In this document: positions 28,549-39,032 of the stretch, one piece after another | How positions within the stretch are numbered: the first letter of the stretch is position 1 | Layout: each line of letters starts with the position of its first letter | Source of the DNA: Porphyridium purpureum | Lineage: Eukaryota; Rhodophyta; Bangiophyceae; Porphyridiales; Porphyridiaceae | Length of the DNA stretch: 64,000 nucleotides | Direction: 5' to 3' | Assembly: GCA_008690995.1 (NCBI GenBank) | Contig: VRMN01000007.1 | Coordinates: 620,001 to 684,000 of the forward strand | Position numbers and translations under genes: made by a program | Notes under the pieces: generated by a model | What the model saw: only the letters and a program-made list of their open reading frames with translations | What the model was told of the DNA's origin: nothing | Databases searched by the model: none

Positions 28549-28991
28549 GTTTGTATGGCTGAACTTAATTAAGTGTTTTGGTTAACATTCTGTTTCAAGC
28601 TGAGAGGAACCCTAGAGGGGTCGGAGATGGCCAGGCCTTGGAGGTTGCGTATGCGCGCATGGAGGTTGGTGCGTGGCGCTTGGCGGTGGTCGCAGTGCCG
28701 TTTTGCGTGCGTGAGGACTCTGATCAGGTGGGCGTGTACACGCCAGATGAAGCTGGCTGCGTGGCATATTCTTTCCCGTAACCGGTTCTGGAGGTACGCA
28801 GCGACTAAAACCGACGAGAGCAATCAGCTTTGGCTTTTGGAGATTGGTTGACTGGTTGGTAGGTTGGCTGTCTATTTTATGGTTGCGATGTACATGCATA
28901 GGAATAGATCGCTGGCTCGTCGGAAGTAGATTGCAGAGCGGAAAAGAAGAAATGGCTTTATGATGCCGGTCTCGCCGCGTGATGGCACTCC
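28549..28991. other. Intergenic region downstream of the MDM35 gene
   Basis: No gene recognised between the tandem repeat and the 3' end of the MDM35-like gene. Confidence 0.4.
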
Positions 28992-29303
28992 CTAGCTCGG
29001 CCCAGCCGCGCTCGTGTCCGGCGCGTTGGCCTTGGCATCGTTCTCCTGCGCATGCTCGTTGACCATGCTCATAACGTCTGCCGGGATGGCGGACTGTAGG
29101 CACTTCTGGTACGCGTCCCACAGCGGCGCGCAGTCCGACATGTCGTCGTTTTTCAGCACCAAAAACTTGCCCTTGTACCACGCGTTGAAACACGTCTCGT
29201 ACGCCTCGCGCTCACGCCGGCACACCAGGGTCGGCACCTCCATCTCTCCGCATGTACTCATCGTCCCGGCGGCTGCATCTGCGCTCGCGGACTCGTTGCG
29301 CAT
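28992..29303 (-). CDS. MDM35: MDM35/TRIAP1-like twin CX9C protein
   Basis: A 103-residue protein. It has two exact CX9C motifs: Cys28-X9-Cys38 (CRREREAYETC) and Cys58-X9-Cys68 (CAPLWDAYQKC). The text between them, CFNAWYKGKFL, matches the CFNxW..KFL hallmark of MDM35/TRIAP1. This is a mitochondrial intermembrane-space protein imported and oxidised by Mia40. It escorts Ups1/PRELI lipid-transfer proteins that move phosphatidic acid for cardiolipin synthesis. The C-terminal 30 residues are polar and disordered. It is divergent from the kinesin gene with 177 bp between the starts. Confidence 0.9.
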   Translation of the reverse strand: MRNESASADAAAGTMSTCGEMEVPTLVCRREREAYETCFNAWYKGKFLVLKNDDMSDCAPLWDAYQKCLQSAIPADVMSMVNEHAQENDAKANAPDTSAAGPS

Positions 29304-29480
29304 CGTCTCTCACACGTTCGTGCACGCCGACACACGCGCGTCCGATCATCCAACGCCGCGCGTGTCGCTCGCTCTTTCAGCCCCCAAGCACGCAACCAGT
29401 TCAAATGTTTGAATTAGCTTGTATGAAAGGAGCGTGTTTTATTAGGAAGGGCGCCAGACCTGGACGCAGCAGCAGAGCAG

Positions 29481-31601
29481 ATGGTTGAGCTCTTGACAAG
29501 GCAAGGCGGCTGCAGCAGTGGCGGCTGGTGGTGGCGACGGCGGAAAGCCATGACGGACCGCAACGACGAGCCGCGAGATAGCGTGGATAGCGCGGTGGTG
29601 CCCTTTGCGAGCGACCTGGATGAATACGCTCGGCGGCTCGATTTCGGGGGCTCGACAAGTGGAGTAGAGGGCACGCGTGATTCAGGCCCGGTGCGGCTAC
29701 GAAAGGATGGGCCCGTGCTAATTGAGGACGGAGACGAAGGCAGGAAAGAGCTGGATACGCGGAGCGTGGATCACCAGCCGATCTGTGATGCACCGCGTGA
29801 GGATGGGCTGCTACCAACGCGACCAGGTCGGGCAGTTGACTCTGACCGCGGTTGGGAACAGAGAATTCATGTGGTCCTCCGCGTACGCCCGCTGTCTGAA
29901 AAGGAGCTGGCGAGAGGAGAACGCAACGCCGTGAATATCGAAGGCACGACACGAGTAAGTATTACACCGGTGGCAGGCCATGCCGCGCGCACCAAGCAGT
30001 TCGAGTTTGCGCGAGTCTACGAACCGGCCACACAGCAAGCTGAGCTCTTCGAGGGCTCGGTGAAAGAAATTGTCGAACGCACGTTTCATGAACGTACTCG
30101 AGATACTCTGGTCTTTGCGTACGGTGCAACAAATGCAGGGAAGACCTTCACGATTCATTCTCCGGACGACAGAATTGGCTCAGAGTCGTGCGGTATGCTC
30201 CTGCGAAGCATTCACCACTTGTTTGGACTAATCGCTGTCTCTGGCACTTTGCTTGTGACAAACCCACAGCAACTGAGAGTATCGTTTTCATCGCGATGCG
30301 GGCCAGTGATCGGCGCTTCTGCATGTTTTGCAAAGCTCGGTCTACACGTTGACCAGCGGCAAGAGCAAACACAGCCGCACCATCGTCCCTCTCAAGAAAC
30401 GTCCCACTGCGCAGTGCGCTCTGAAATGGGCGTCGTGGTGTCCTTTTGTGAGGTCTACCGGGAACAGCTGTATGACCTGCTCGATGCAGAGTCCTTGCAG
30501 GAGGCTTGTTCTATAGAATGCGAGCCGAAGAAAGAGCAGAGCAAGCGGCGGCCTGTCCTCAAGCTGCGCGAAGCCAATGGTAAAGTGTATATCGAAAATG
30601 CGACGCGCGTGCTGCTTCGAGGATGGCAAGATGCAGCCTTGCTCCTGGAGAAAGCAGCAAAGAAAAGGCGGACCGAAGAGACGCACCTGAACTCGCGTTC
30701 ATCGCGCTCACATTCGATTTTCAGCGTGTGGCTGGTTGAGCAGGGTTCCGACGACATAAGTAAGGCGCGCACAAACGAAATGGCCATTGTGGACCTCGCG
30801 GGCGCAGAGCGTGTGGCGCGCTCCCAAGCAAAAGGCGTGCAGCTTAAGGAGAGCGCGGAAATCAACAAGTCTCTGTTGACACTTACGAGGGTATTTGAAG
30901 CGCTGAGAAAACAACCAAGCTCAGCCGGCTCTCTTGTACCGTATCGGGATTCCAAACTGACACGGCTTTTGCAGCCTGCGCTGCAAACTGGCCTCGTGCT
31001 GATGCTCGCCGGCGTGTCACCGGCTGAAAGCGACGCCATGGACTCTATCTATTCTCTGCAGTGCGGAGCTTTGGCGGCCAGCATCTTGAGCTTCAATGGT
31101 GGGGCAGTGCCGGACGAGAGAAGAGGCACTGGCGGTCACCTCGAGCTCAAAAGGATGGAAGAGCTATACCGAGAGGAATGCTCGCACAGAAGGAGGCTTG
31201 AGCACGAGCTAAATGCTGTGAAAATGGCCCTTGCTGCGGCGGAGAGCAAGAATGCGCTCATGGAAGTCGAGCTGCGTCAAGAGTTTGCCGAAGAAATGGC
31301 TGAAATGGTCGAACGATGGGAGCACGAGCGCGCGTGTGAGTTTGAGCAAATGGTTGAGCGGAGCGAGCGGAGGTTGCAGAAACGCATTGAGGTGGTGACC
31401 AAGTCTGCGCGCAAGCAAGTACAACTTTCTGCTCGCCGCGCACTCTCGCAGCGTGATACGGCACAGCGAGAGCTTAAGCGCCGAAGAGCGCACGATGACG
31501 GACTCTGCCAGCAGCTTCAGCTCCTCGAGCACACAGTCCAACTCTCCAGCGCCGCGCTCGGCGGGCACAAGGGCTCTCCTCCCGCGAATAATGTTCTATG
31601 A
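29481..31601 (+). CDS. Kinesin-6 (KIF20/KIF23-like) motor protein
   Basis: A 706-residue protein with an N-terminal acidic lead of about 125 residues, a motor domain from residue 128 (RIHVVLRVRPLSEKEL), and a coiled coil over the last 150. Motor motifs: P-loop GATNAGKT 215-222, switch I NSRSSRSH 404-411 and switch II DLAGAE 438-443. The Asn in the P-loop, the GMLLRSIHHLF helix and an insert of about 100 residues before SFCEVYREQLYDLLD point to kinesin-6, the family that bundles midzone microtubules and supports cytokinesis. The tail is short for the family (KIF20A is about 890). The first ATG is used; one at 29549 is an alternative. In red algae, whose mitosis lacks centrioles and whose cytoskeletal motors are few, this is one of a small set. 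Confidence 0.88.
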   Translation: MVELLTRQGGCSSGGWWWRRRKAMTDRNDEPRDSVDSAVVPFASDLDEYARRLDFGGSTSGVEGTRDSGPVRLRKDGPVLIEDGDEGRKELDTRSVDHQPICDAPREDGLLPTRPGRAVDSDRGWEQRIHVVLRVRPLSEKELARGERNAVNIEGTTRVSITPVAGHAARTKQFEFARVYEPATQQAELFEGSVKEIVERTFHERTRDTLVFAYGATNAGKTFTIHSPDDRIGSESCGMLLRSIHHLFGLIAVSGTLLVTNPQQLRVSFSSRCGPVIGASACFAKLGLHVDQRQEQTQPHHRPSQETSHCAVRSEMGVVVSFCEVYREQLYDLLDAESLQEACSIECEPKKEQSKRRPVLKLREANGKVYIENATRVLLRGWQDAALLLEKAAKKRRTEETHLNSRSSRSHSIFSVWLVEQGSDDISKARTNEMAIVDLAGAERVARSQAKGVQLKESAEINKSLLTLTRVFEALRKQPSSAGSLVPYRDSKLTRLLQPALQTGLVLMLAGVSPAESDAMDSIYSLQCGALAASILSFNGGAVPDERRGTGGHLELKRMEELYREECSHRRRLEHELNAVKMALAAAESKNALMEVELRQEFAEEMAEMVERWEHERACEFEQMVERSERRLQKRIEVVTKSARKQVQLSARRALSQRDTAQRELKRRRAHDDGLCQQLQLLEHTVQLSSAALGGHKGSPPANNVL

Positions 31602-32903
31602 AAACATTCGCTGGTCAGACATTGTGTGGGGGTGGCAATTGCGGGGGAGTGTTGCTATGTGCGATGGCCAGAAGATGATCTGTCATTCCGATGACCTTTC
31701 ACAGGCTTGTCGGAAGCCATGGGGCTGAAAGAAAAATTCTGCATTCGCCTGGGTCCGCTTCATTTCAAGAGCAGCCTTCTGAATCAGGAAACCGCGCAGG
31801 AAATACTTTCGAGCGAAGTCTAGCAAGTTCAGCATTCAAGTGGGTTTGACATCAACGCATCAAGCTCAGGAAGGACAATACGGTACGCTGCACACGAATC
31901 ACTTCATCGCCTCTTTTCAGAACGCCTGTGGGGCTAGTATTTCTCGCCCAAATTCTCGCTTGGCTACGCTCTAACGGAGCGCTCGAACGGCGCAAGCAAC
32001 CCGTCAACAGCTCGGCGGACATCGATTTGGCAGCCGCGTGCTCCGCTTGCAATGATTAGACACTCAAATGACCTGGTTGTGCTGGATGATCGCTTGGCCC
32101 GATTCTCGGGTCCGTCACCAAGCAGAGAGGCGACCGGCGCTCTACGTGCTTCCGCGATGTCGATGTTGCACAGAGGCGCAATCTCGTGGTTCTGCATCTA
32201 AGGAATTTATGACGTTTGAAATGAGGACACAGTGGATGAATCATGGATGAAACTACCACGCATCATCCGGGCCTGGATCACTGGCCTTCCAGGCAGACTC
32301 GTGAAGACAACTCTTTTCGTCTCTGATAGTACGGTGCTGTGTCCATGAGCGATTCGAGAACTTTGCTTTGTCTGAGGACAGACATGTTTAGGCTTGTACG
32401 TCAAAAGTGGACTAAGGAATCACATTTCTTGATGAGCATCTGGGCTCTTCGTTCCCAGTGTGTACACATAAGCATTTTTTGATATTCTTTGTGAATCTCC
32501 GGTGAACCCATCCCGAACGCAGATAGGAACCACGAACCCGATCGAGACGTTGCGTGGCATCGTTATAGCTGCAGCCTGTCACTTCGTGCTTGAGATCAGA
32601 AGACAGATTCTACCGGGGAGGTTGCATTCAAACTAGAAAGGTCTGCCCGGGCACAAGGCCACCGATCGTGGTGGAAACTATGCAATATCGCACACGAAAA
32701 TCGGGGCCCCTGCGACCATCACGTTTGGCAGACCACGGACGGAAGTTTAAAAAAAGTTCAGATTTCATTCGACGCCCCGTAGCTGAAGGGGCTTTGGCCT
32801 CTCTGTTTCTGTCGGACACTCATCCTTCGCACGCACACTTTTGAAGGACTCGCGCGCGTCAGTCGCTAGTGAAGTCCAACGGCCTGGCCTTCTCCACCCA
32901 TCG
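31602..32903. other. 1.3 kb without a supportable gene
   Basis: Short minus-strand frames at 31852-32197 look partly coding (AAKSMSAELLTGCLRRS, and SLLGDGPENRAKRSSS in another frame) and may be a worn gene, but no family is recognisable. A plus-strand frame at 32590-32844 is also unconvincing. Confidence 0.35.
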
Positions 32904-33833
32904 TCAATCTCCGTTGTAGATGTCCTCGTCCGATGACTCCGACGTCAAAGCCTCGAATGAGTGATCATGCTCGGTATCGGGTAATAAATGGGTGAGTCTC
33001 CCTGGACAAAAGACCTGAACGAGCGGTTTCCAGAAACGCATGCGCATGTTGATAAACCAGTGGGACACCTGCACTGTGCTGAGCCCTGTCTGTTGCGCGA
33101 GCCGCCTCTTTTCAGAACGAGTCGGGTAGGGCTTGAGAATGTTGTCGAAAAACCACATGCGCAACACGAAATTAACATCGATTTCCGTGTTGTCCCCAGA
33201 AACGATACTCTGCACATTCCAAGCTCTTGCCGCATTGGCGTACTCTAGGACATTTTCGACAAGCCGATTGCGCGCGTCCAAGAATAGCTGGACAATCCGG
33301 GCTCTTCGCTCGAGAATCTCCTCGGGCGTCACAAGGCGGAACTTGCTCTGGAGAAGCAGCTCCTCCACGACACCGGCAGAAAGCAGCTCACATCGCTGCC
33401 TCATCATCTGCAGTCTTTCTATGAGAGAATTCATGAGCTCGTCTCCGTACATCTTTTGAAACAGACCCAGTGTGTCCTCCTGCGGCGACTGCAGCTTTGC
33501 CTTTTCTTCGATGCGCGCTATGATATCGTCGTCCCTCTCCGGAAAGGAAATGATGTTGTTTTTCGTCGGTGCGGAAACGGGCTCCATGGGAGTGCGGGAG
33601 CCCACCGTCTCGCGCAGTATTGCAATCATGTCGGACTTTTCCGCGACCATGAACTCGAGTCTTGCGATGGCCTCTCGAGAGTGAGATTCGAAGGGCGTCC
33701 ACTGAGTCTGCCTCTGAGACGTGGATTCTGACCCCATGTTCATCGACGCTTCGCTCCCAGACCTTTCATCCGTGCTTTCCGCGCGTTCGGCGCTTGTCTG
33801 CGCGTTCGCAGCCTGCGCCGTGGGCGTAAACAT
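32904..33833 (-). CDS. TALE-class homeodomain protein, BELL-like
   Basis: A 309-residue protein. A homeodomain at about 215-272 has the three-residue TALE insertion read as PYP (235-237) and a recognition helix [15 protein letters not shown] with Asn262 and Arg264. The WKP end after the helix is typical of plant BELL proteins (VRLWKP). Residues 120-205 form a conserved-looking helical region upstream of the homeodomain ([39 protein letters not shown]), which may be the partner-binding domain. The C-terminus is acidic. In green plants BELL and KNOX partners switch on the diploid programme after gamete fusion. Divergent from the FBPase gene. Confidence 0.85.
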   Translation of the reverse strand: MFTPTAQAANAQTSAERAESTDERSGSEASMNMGSESTSQRQTQWTPFESHSREAIARLEFMVAEKSDMIAILRETVGSRTPMEPVSAPTKNNIISFPERDDDIIARIEEKAKLQSPQEDTLGLFQKMYGDELMNSLIERLQMMRQRCELLSAGVVEELLLQSKFRLVTPEEILERRARIVQLFLDARNRLVENVLEYANAARAWNVQSIVSGDNTEIDVNFVLRMWFFDNILKPYPTRSEKRRLAQQTGLSTVQVSHWFINMRMRFWKPLVQVFCPGRLTHLLPDTEHDHSFEALTSESSDEDIYNGD

Positions 33834-34728
33834 GGCGCGACCACCACTCGTCGTCCGCGTCGCCCACTTCCACCCTTTGCGCTTTCCCCCTTGGCGGCAG
33901 ACTCACACGTCCCCACGACCACCAACCCCAGCGACACGCGGTGACACGCTGCCACGCACCACCCCGCTCTCTCCCCACACCCAGTGACCTCGCGCTCGCG
34001 GCCCTTCCTCTCGTCCTTTCCCGTGCGCTCGTCCACCCCTCACCTTCATCCCCACACGGTTTCCATAATCTCTCGCCTCTGTCTCATCGTTCTGTGTTTA
34101 TTTCGACTCAAATGCACACATCGATTCACAAACTCAATCGCTCTGCCCGTCTACCTATCCTTCCTCGCATCCATCGAACTCATGCGGTCACCCATCAATC
34201 TGGCGTCATACCGCTGCTCACCTCCCCACCCATAAACAATGGGAATCCATGTTGAAGAACCCAGCGGTATGGCCACCGCCGGCTGAAACCACACACGATA
34301 TGGACGCCGGCGGGTGCGCGCATTTATTGGCACCGCAGGCTGAACAACCAAGCGTCCAATCTCACAGAATTTCTCCCGGAGGAAAGAGGCGGTGTCACGT
34401 TCAACACCTTTGCCAACAGTCGACGTTCGACCAAGTTGCAGGAGTGGAACGTTGTCACTTGTCAACCCGACTCTGCTGTGGACATCGTGTAGGGTTACTT
34501 CCATTAGGGTTTCATTTCGGACCGATACACATTGCACTGTACTCACTGTACATTTAATAGGTGGAGTGTACTTTAACTGTACCTCTACTTAACCGCTGAT
34601 CTCGGAGATTGGGTGGTGGACAGACTAAGGGAGAGAGAGAGAGAGAGAAGAAGGAGAGGAACGGCAGGAAGTGTATCTGTTTGTGGGTGACGAGAGACGT
34701 GTGCTGGTGGAAGAGTAGCTGCGGCGCC
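33834..34728. promoter_or_regulatory. Divergent promoter region, BELL-like (-) and FBPase (+)
   Basis: No gene seen. FBPase-proximal elements are CACTGTAC words at about 34540-34552, ACTGTACCTCT at 34576-34586, TTAACCG at about 34590 and a GA tract at 34628-34660, in that order toward the ATG at 34729. A frame open from 34609 to the ATG lacks its own ATG and consists mostly of the GA repeat. Confidence 0.45.
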
Positions 34729-36921
34729 ATGAAAAAGGTCGCGAGTCTCGCGCAGTTTTCGGAAAAGCAGTTGTTCCTGGGTGGGTCGTATGATGGGTTG
34801 GGGCTCGAGTCGCAGGGTCGAGATGGCGTGAGTTGTGGACCGGAAGGTCCCGGCGCGAGCAGGGACGGCGGTCTGGGAGACCGCGACAGGTATGTCTTTG
34901 ATGAGAAGGAGATGATTGCGCTCACGGCGCTGGCGAGGCAGTTTCCCAATTTGGACGCCGTGGCTGGGCAGATGGCGCTGCGGACCGCTGTGTTGTCTCG
35001 GCCACCGGGGAATGTGCACATCATCTCGGATATTCATGGTGACGCACGGAAGCTGCAGAATGTCCTCTCAAACGCTTCGGGCACGCTGCGGCCCTTTGTC
35101 GAGGACCTGTTTGCCGCGGCAGATTACATGGACGAGAACGACGTCCGCCGCCTGCTCTTCTTCATCTTTAACAGCTCAGACTTTTACGCGCACTACAGCG
35201 AGCGCCTTCACAGCGGCATCACGTTTGGGTGTAGCCCAGACATGACCGGCACGGGTAGCTTTCTGCTCGAGAACCTGCTGCTCCAGGCGTGCAAGGTGTT
35301 GCGGGAGATCGTCAAGCCTTACTCGATTGACTATGTGCGGGGCCACCTGGATCAGAACTTTCGCAAAGTGCTCATGGAGATGATGTACAACCCCTCTTTG
35401 AATGTTGATGCACCCTGCGTGAGCACAGAGCACTACATCTGCGCCATTGCCGCGAGTCTGCGCCAGACGAACCGGCTCTTCCGGTTTCTGCGCATTCTCA
35501 GCCGACTCATCCGGAATCTCGCCACGGTGGAGCTGCTCGTGGGCGGGGATCTGTGGGATAGGGGTCCACGCGGAGACCGTGTCACTGAGATCCTCATGAA
35601 CCAGCCGAACGTGAGCATCGCATGGGGTAACCACGACCTGGCGTGGCTGGGCGCGGCGCTGGGCTGCGATGCGCTCATTGCGTACGTCATGCGCGTGAGC
35701 TGCCGGTACAACTGCCTCGCGCAGCTCGAGGAAGGGTACGGAATTTCGCTCGCGCCGCTTGAGCACCTGTCCAAGGAAATGTACGGAGACGACCTCGCCG
35801 TGCGTTTCAAGCCCAAGGTGCAGCGCGGTTACAGGGACGAACTGACGCTTGCGCAGATGCAGAAGGCAGCGGCAGTCATGCAATTCAAGCTGGAGGGTCA
35901 GCTAATCAAGCGCCACCCAGAGTACCAGCTCGATCAGGACCTCGTGTTGCACACGATCGACCTGGAGAATGGCACGTGCCTGTTGGACGGAAGCCGCTAC
36001 CAGCTGCTGGACACAAACTTCCCCACGCTTACACCGGGTGACAATGCTTATGAGCTGAACGAAGCAGAGCGTGAGTGCATGACACGCATGAAACGCGCAT
36101 TCTATCGTTCGTCCAAGCTGTGGGAGCAGATGAAGTGGCTCATCAACCGGGGCTCCGCATACGTTGTGCGACATGATCACCTGTTGTTTCACGGAGCAGT
36201 GCCATGCTCCGAGCCATTCGCCACCGAAGACGGAGGAATGGACTGCGAATTCAGAGACTTTGAGATTTATGGTCGCAAAATGTGTGGCAAAGAGCTCTTT
36301 GACAATCTGCAGCGCGAAATCATCGCGGCACTTCGCAGCCCCACCGAGTACAGACGCGACCTGATCTGGTATGCATGGTGCGGTCCGGTGTCGCCTTTTA
36401 TGGCCAAGGAGCGAGTTGCCACGTTCATGCGAGACCTGATTGCTGAGGAAGAGACCCACAAGGAAAAGAAGAATCCTTATTTCGCGTTGCTTCATGAGGA
36501 ATGGTTTTGCGATAAGGTGCTCAGGGAATTTGGGTGTGACTCTGACAACGGACTTATCATCAATGGCCATGTGCCCGTCAGCGTGAAAAAGGATGAGAAC
36601 CCTGTGAAACGGTCGGGCAAGGCAGTCGCTATTGATGGCGCCTTTTCCGAGGCGTACGGCGACAGAGGCTACACGCTTGTGATCGAGCCGCAGAAACACC
36701 GGACCGTGTTGGCTGAGCACCACCACTCAGAAGATGCGTTTGATGTGATGCCGACGGTCCGTAAGGTTCGAGACTTTGCGAACATCTCGTCGTCTTATCA
36801 GAAGAAGCTGCGCGCAGAAATCGACCTTCTGTCGCGCTTGCTGTTTGCCTTTGAACTGAACGTCATTCCGCAAAATGTAACAGCCCGCTCTGGCGGTGAT
36901 GAAGCAGGAGCCACCGTGTGA
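34729..36921 (+). CDS. Fructose-1,6-bisphosphatase, class III (Firmicutes type)
   Basis: A 730-residue protein matching bacterial Fbp class III (about 640-670 residues) over nearly all its length. Metallophosphatase signatures: SDIHGD (100-105), GDLWDRGPRGDR (from 273) and WGNHD (299-303). Class III hallmarks follow: MQFKLEGQLIKRHP, EETHKEKKNPYF and IINGHVPV, then AIDGAFSEAY. It hydrolyses fructose 1,6-bisphosphate to fructose 6-phosphate in gluconeogenesis or the Calvin cycle. It is unrelated to class I FBPase of plants and animals. The first 60 residues (Ser/Gly-rich, few motifs) are not clearly a transit peptide, so cytosolic action is my guess. Bacterial origin by transfer is inferred. 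Base composition is now like its neighbours, so any transfer is old. Start at first ATG. Confidence 0.93.
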   Translation: MKKVASLAQFSEKQLFLGGSYDGLGLESQGRDGVSCGPEGPGASRDGGLGDRDRYVFDEKEMIALTALARQFPNLDAVAGQMALRTAVLSRPPGNVHIISDIHGDARKLQNVLSNASGTLRPFVEDLFAAADYMDENDVRRLLFFIFNSSDFYAHYSERLHSGITFGCSPDMTGTGSFLLENLLLQACKVLREIVKPYSIDYVRGHLDQNFRKVLMEMMYNPSLNVDAPCVSTEHYICAIAASLRQTNRLFRFLRILSRLIRNLATVELLVGGDLWDRGPRGDRVTEILMNQPNVSIAWGNHDLAWLGAALGCDALIAYVMRVSCRYNCLAQLEEGYGISLAPLEHLSKEMYGDDLAVRFKPKVQRGYRDELTLAQMQKAAAVMQFKLEGQLIKRHPEYQLDQDLVLHTIDLENGTCLLDGSRYQLLDTNFPTLTPGDNAYELNEAERECMTRMKRAFYRSSKLWEQMKWLINRGSAYVVRHDHLLFHGAVPCSEPFATEDGGMDCEFRDFEIYGRKMCGKELFDNLQREIIAALRSPTEYRRDLIWYAWCGPVSPFMAKERVATFMRDLIAEEETHKEKKNPYFALLHEEWFCDKVLREFGCDSDNGLIINGHVPVSVKKDENPVKRSGKAVAIDGAFSEAYGDRGYTLVIEPQKHRTVLAEHHHSEDAFDVMPTVRKVRDFANISSSYQKKLRAEIDLLSRLLFAFELNVIPQNVTARSGGDEAGATV

Positions 36922-37741
36922 TCTGTCCGAGGGCTGGAGAGGACGCGTGGTCGACGATAAAATCCTGCATACTCAAAAACTCGGGCCTGCATGATACTGG
37001 CGCACGGACGAAAGCAAAACGGGACTCCGGCCCCACTTTCACAGTCGCGTACACGTGAAAGCTCTTTTCGATGAGCTGCCTGATACTCGAAACATGTCAA
37101 GTGACCGAGTATGTTCTCGGTCGTTGTAAACCTCGGACCAAGATGAGCACTACCAAATGACCACCATGGCAGCGTGGTTCCGCCTTCCGCAATCAAACGA
37201 GCGCAGGTTCACTTGGAAAGGACAAAAACAAAGCGAGGACTCCTCAGGATAATTCTCATCTCGCAGAGACCGACACTGACGTACACAAGTCTTCGCCTCG
37301 TCCCGGTTTGTGAAACTAACTTGCCCCAGTGAATACCGATTGGCCTGGCCAGCTTCAGATGAATTTCCTGGCACTCTTTGCTTTCGCACGCCACTGCTAC
37401 TGCTCCGGTGACTGCTGGTGCTGCTGTCCCTGCTACATTGCGACTCGACGTGCCGGAAGGTCCGAATCGCTGCGCTTTTCATCCAGTAAAACAGCGCTTC
37501 AAATGAGCAACTCCGGCGGCGAGCTCCTGGGCTTGTGTATGTGCGTGCGAGGCGTACGCGTGCACCGCAAGGAGGGAAGAAGAACGAGGGAGAGGCTGGC
37601 TACACCGCCGCCATCGCCACCACCACCAGTGCCGTCGCCGCCGTTGACGCCATCGCCCGAGAGTTACGGCCACGACGATTATCGGGGAACGCCGTGCGGA
37701 GATCGGTTGCCGGCGATAGCTCGGCATGCGCGTCGTGTGAC
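36922..37741. other. Intergenic region upstream of the REXO4-like gene
   Basis: No supported gene. The frame of the exonuclease stays open back to about 37535 but without ATG, reading Arg/Ala-rich residues. This could be an upstream extension through a non-ATG start or an unseen exon. Confidence 0.35.
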
Positions 37742-38455
37742 ATGAACAAGACGAAGGGGCGCCACGCCGCTGCGGCCGTGGACGCAAACTGGAAGCAGCT
37801 TGTCCAGTCCGGCGGCGTTGTGAAGAAAGGCAAGACCAAGCGAAAGGTGCGGAAACTCGTGACCGAGCAGCCGGAAGTATCTGGGACGGAAAAGATCGTG
37901 GTTGCTCGGCGCACCGGTCAGGGTGCACCACTGACAAAGGTCCTTGCGATTGACTGTGAGTTTGTCGGCGTGGGGCCGCGTGGGGAGAGAGACGCGCTCG
38001 CGCGCGTGTCCGTGGTCAACTACAAGTCCGAAGTTGTGCTGGATACGCACGTGCAGGTATCTGAAAAGGTGACAGACTACCGTACGGCAGTAAGTGGAGT
38101 TCGGCGGGAGCACCTCGACCCGGCCAGCGGAGCCGTCACCTTTCGGGACGTGCAATTGCAAGTTAGCGAGATGCTCAAAGGCCGCATTCTGGTAGGCCAC
38201 GACGTGCAGAAGGATCTCAAGGTGCTTCTGCTGGACCATCCGCGGCGAATGACTCGTGACACGGCAACTTACAAGCCATTGCAGCGCGCGGCGGGTATAA
38301 CCGTGTCGGGCCGACACAAAGCCAGCTTACGTCAACTATGCGCAAGGGTACTGAGCATGCGCATACAGGATGGCGCGCACGACTCGGTACAGGACGCGTC
38401 AGCCACGCTCGCATTGTACAAGAACATGCAGAAAGCGTGGGAGTCCACGGTCTGA
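37742..38455 (+). CDS. REXO4-like 3'-5' exonuclease
   Basis: A 237-residue DEDD-family exonuclease. It has a Lys-rich N-terminal nuclear/nucleolar-type stretch, then motif I VLAIDCEFVGVGP (Asp71, Glu73), motif II GRILVGHDVQKDLKVL, and motif III DGAHDSVQDASATLALY with the catalytic His/Asp. The sequences VSGVRREHLDPASGA and ARVSVVNY between them are typical of REXO4/Rex4, which works in pre-rRNA processing. The ATG at 37742 gives a start just before a REXO4-like Lys-rich segment (ANWKQLVQSGG). Confidence 0.9.
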   Translation: MNKTKGRHAAAAVDANWKQLVQSGGVVKKGKTKRKVRKLVTEQPEVSGTEKIVVARRTGQGAPLTKVLAIDCEFVGVGPRGERDALARVSVVNYKSEVVLDTHVQVSEKVTDYRTAVSGVRREHLDPASGAVTFRDVQLQVSEMLKGRILVGHDVQKDLKVLLLDHPRRMTRDTATYKPLQRAAGITVSGRHKASLRQLCARVLSMRIQDGAHDSVQDASATLALYKNMQKAWESTV

Positions 38456-39032
38456 GAAAGAGCATAAACTGCTATTCAGGGCGAGCCGAAATGTCGCTCT
38501 AATCACTCCAACAAAGGCCAAGTTCTTGGTTGGTGACGAGCAGTCTCTTTGGAAGCAAGTACAGGACGCGAATCAGCACACCGCAATTTCCTCGTTTGTA
38601 GGATAGGGACAAAAGAGTCCGCAGAAGTACGTGCTGGCAGCTGACAGACCAGGGCGTCGACGCGCGGAGGGCGGCCGCGGTACTTTTCTGGTCTGTTTCT
38701 CGTCCCTGCGCGGAAATGCTTCAATGAACGCACGGCAGCAAGGAGGCATCCAAGATGGTCGAGCAAGGCTCGAGTTTTGCCGAGCCGGTGCATGATGTCG
38801 ACGACGAGTCAAGGAAGACGCAGTTAGCCGAATTGCCATGGGTTTAAAGCATGAAGATAAACGCGAGCTGCGCGGATACCGTACATACTGCAAAGACCTG
38901 ACCACGCAGACGTATGGGGTCCGTGAAACACGTCGACGTTCGCCGGGCGGATCCCATTCGTAAATGTTTTCCTCTAACTGTACCGTCACTGTACCTCTCG
39001 ATTCCTCCTTTGTGTGGAAAAGCAGCGCATCA
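38456..39032. other. Intergenic region with ACTGTACC motifs
   Basis: No gene recognised. ACTGTACCG (38977-38985) and ACTGTACCTCT (38988-38998) stand side by side, 35 bp before the solo LTR. They are the same words as upstream of the FBPase and the secreted-protein gene. Confidence 0.35.

Noticed and set aside
34543-34586. Copper-response element because of the GTAC core
   Set aside because: The core is too short to assign a factor; kept only as a repeated word.
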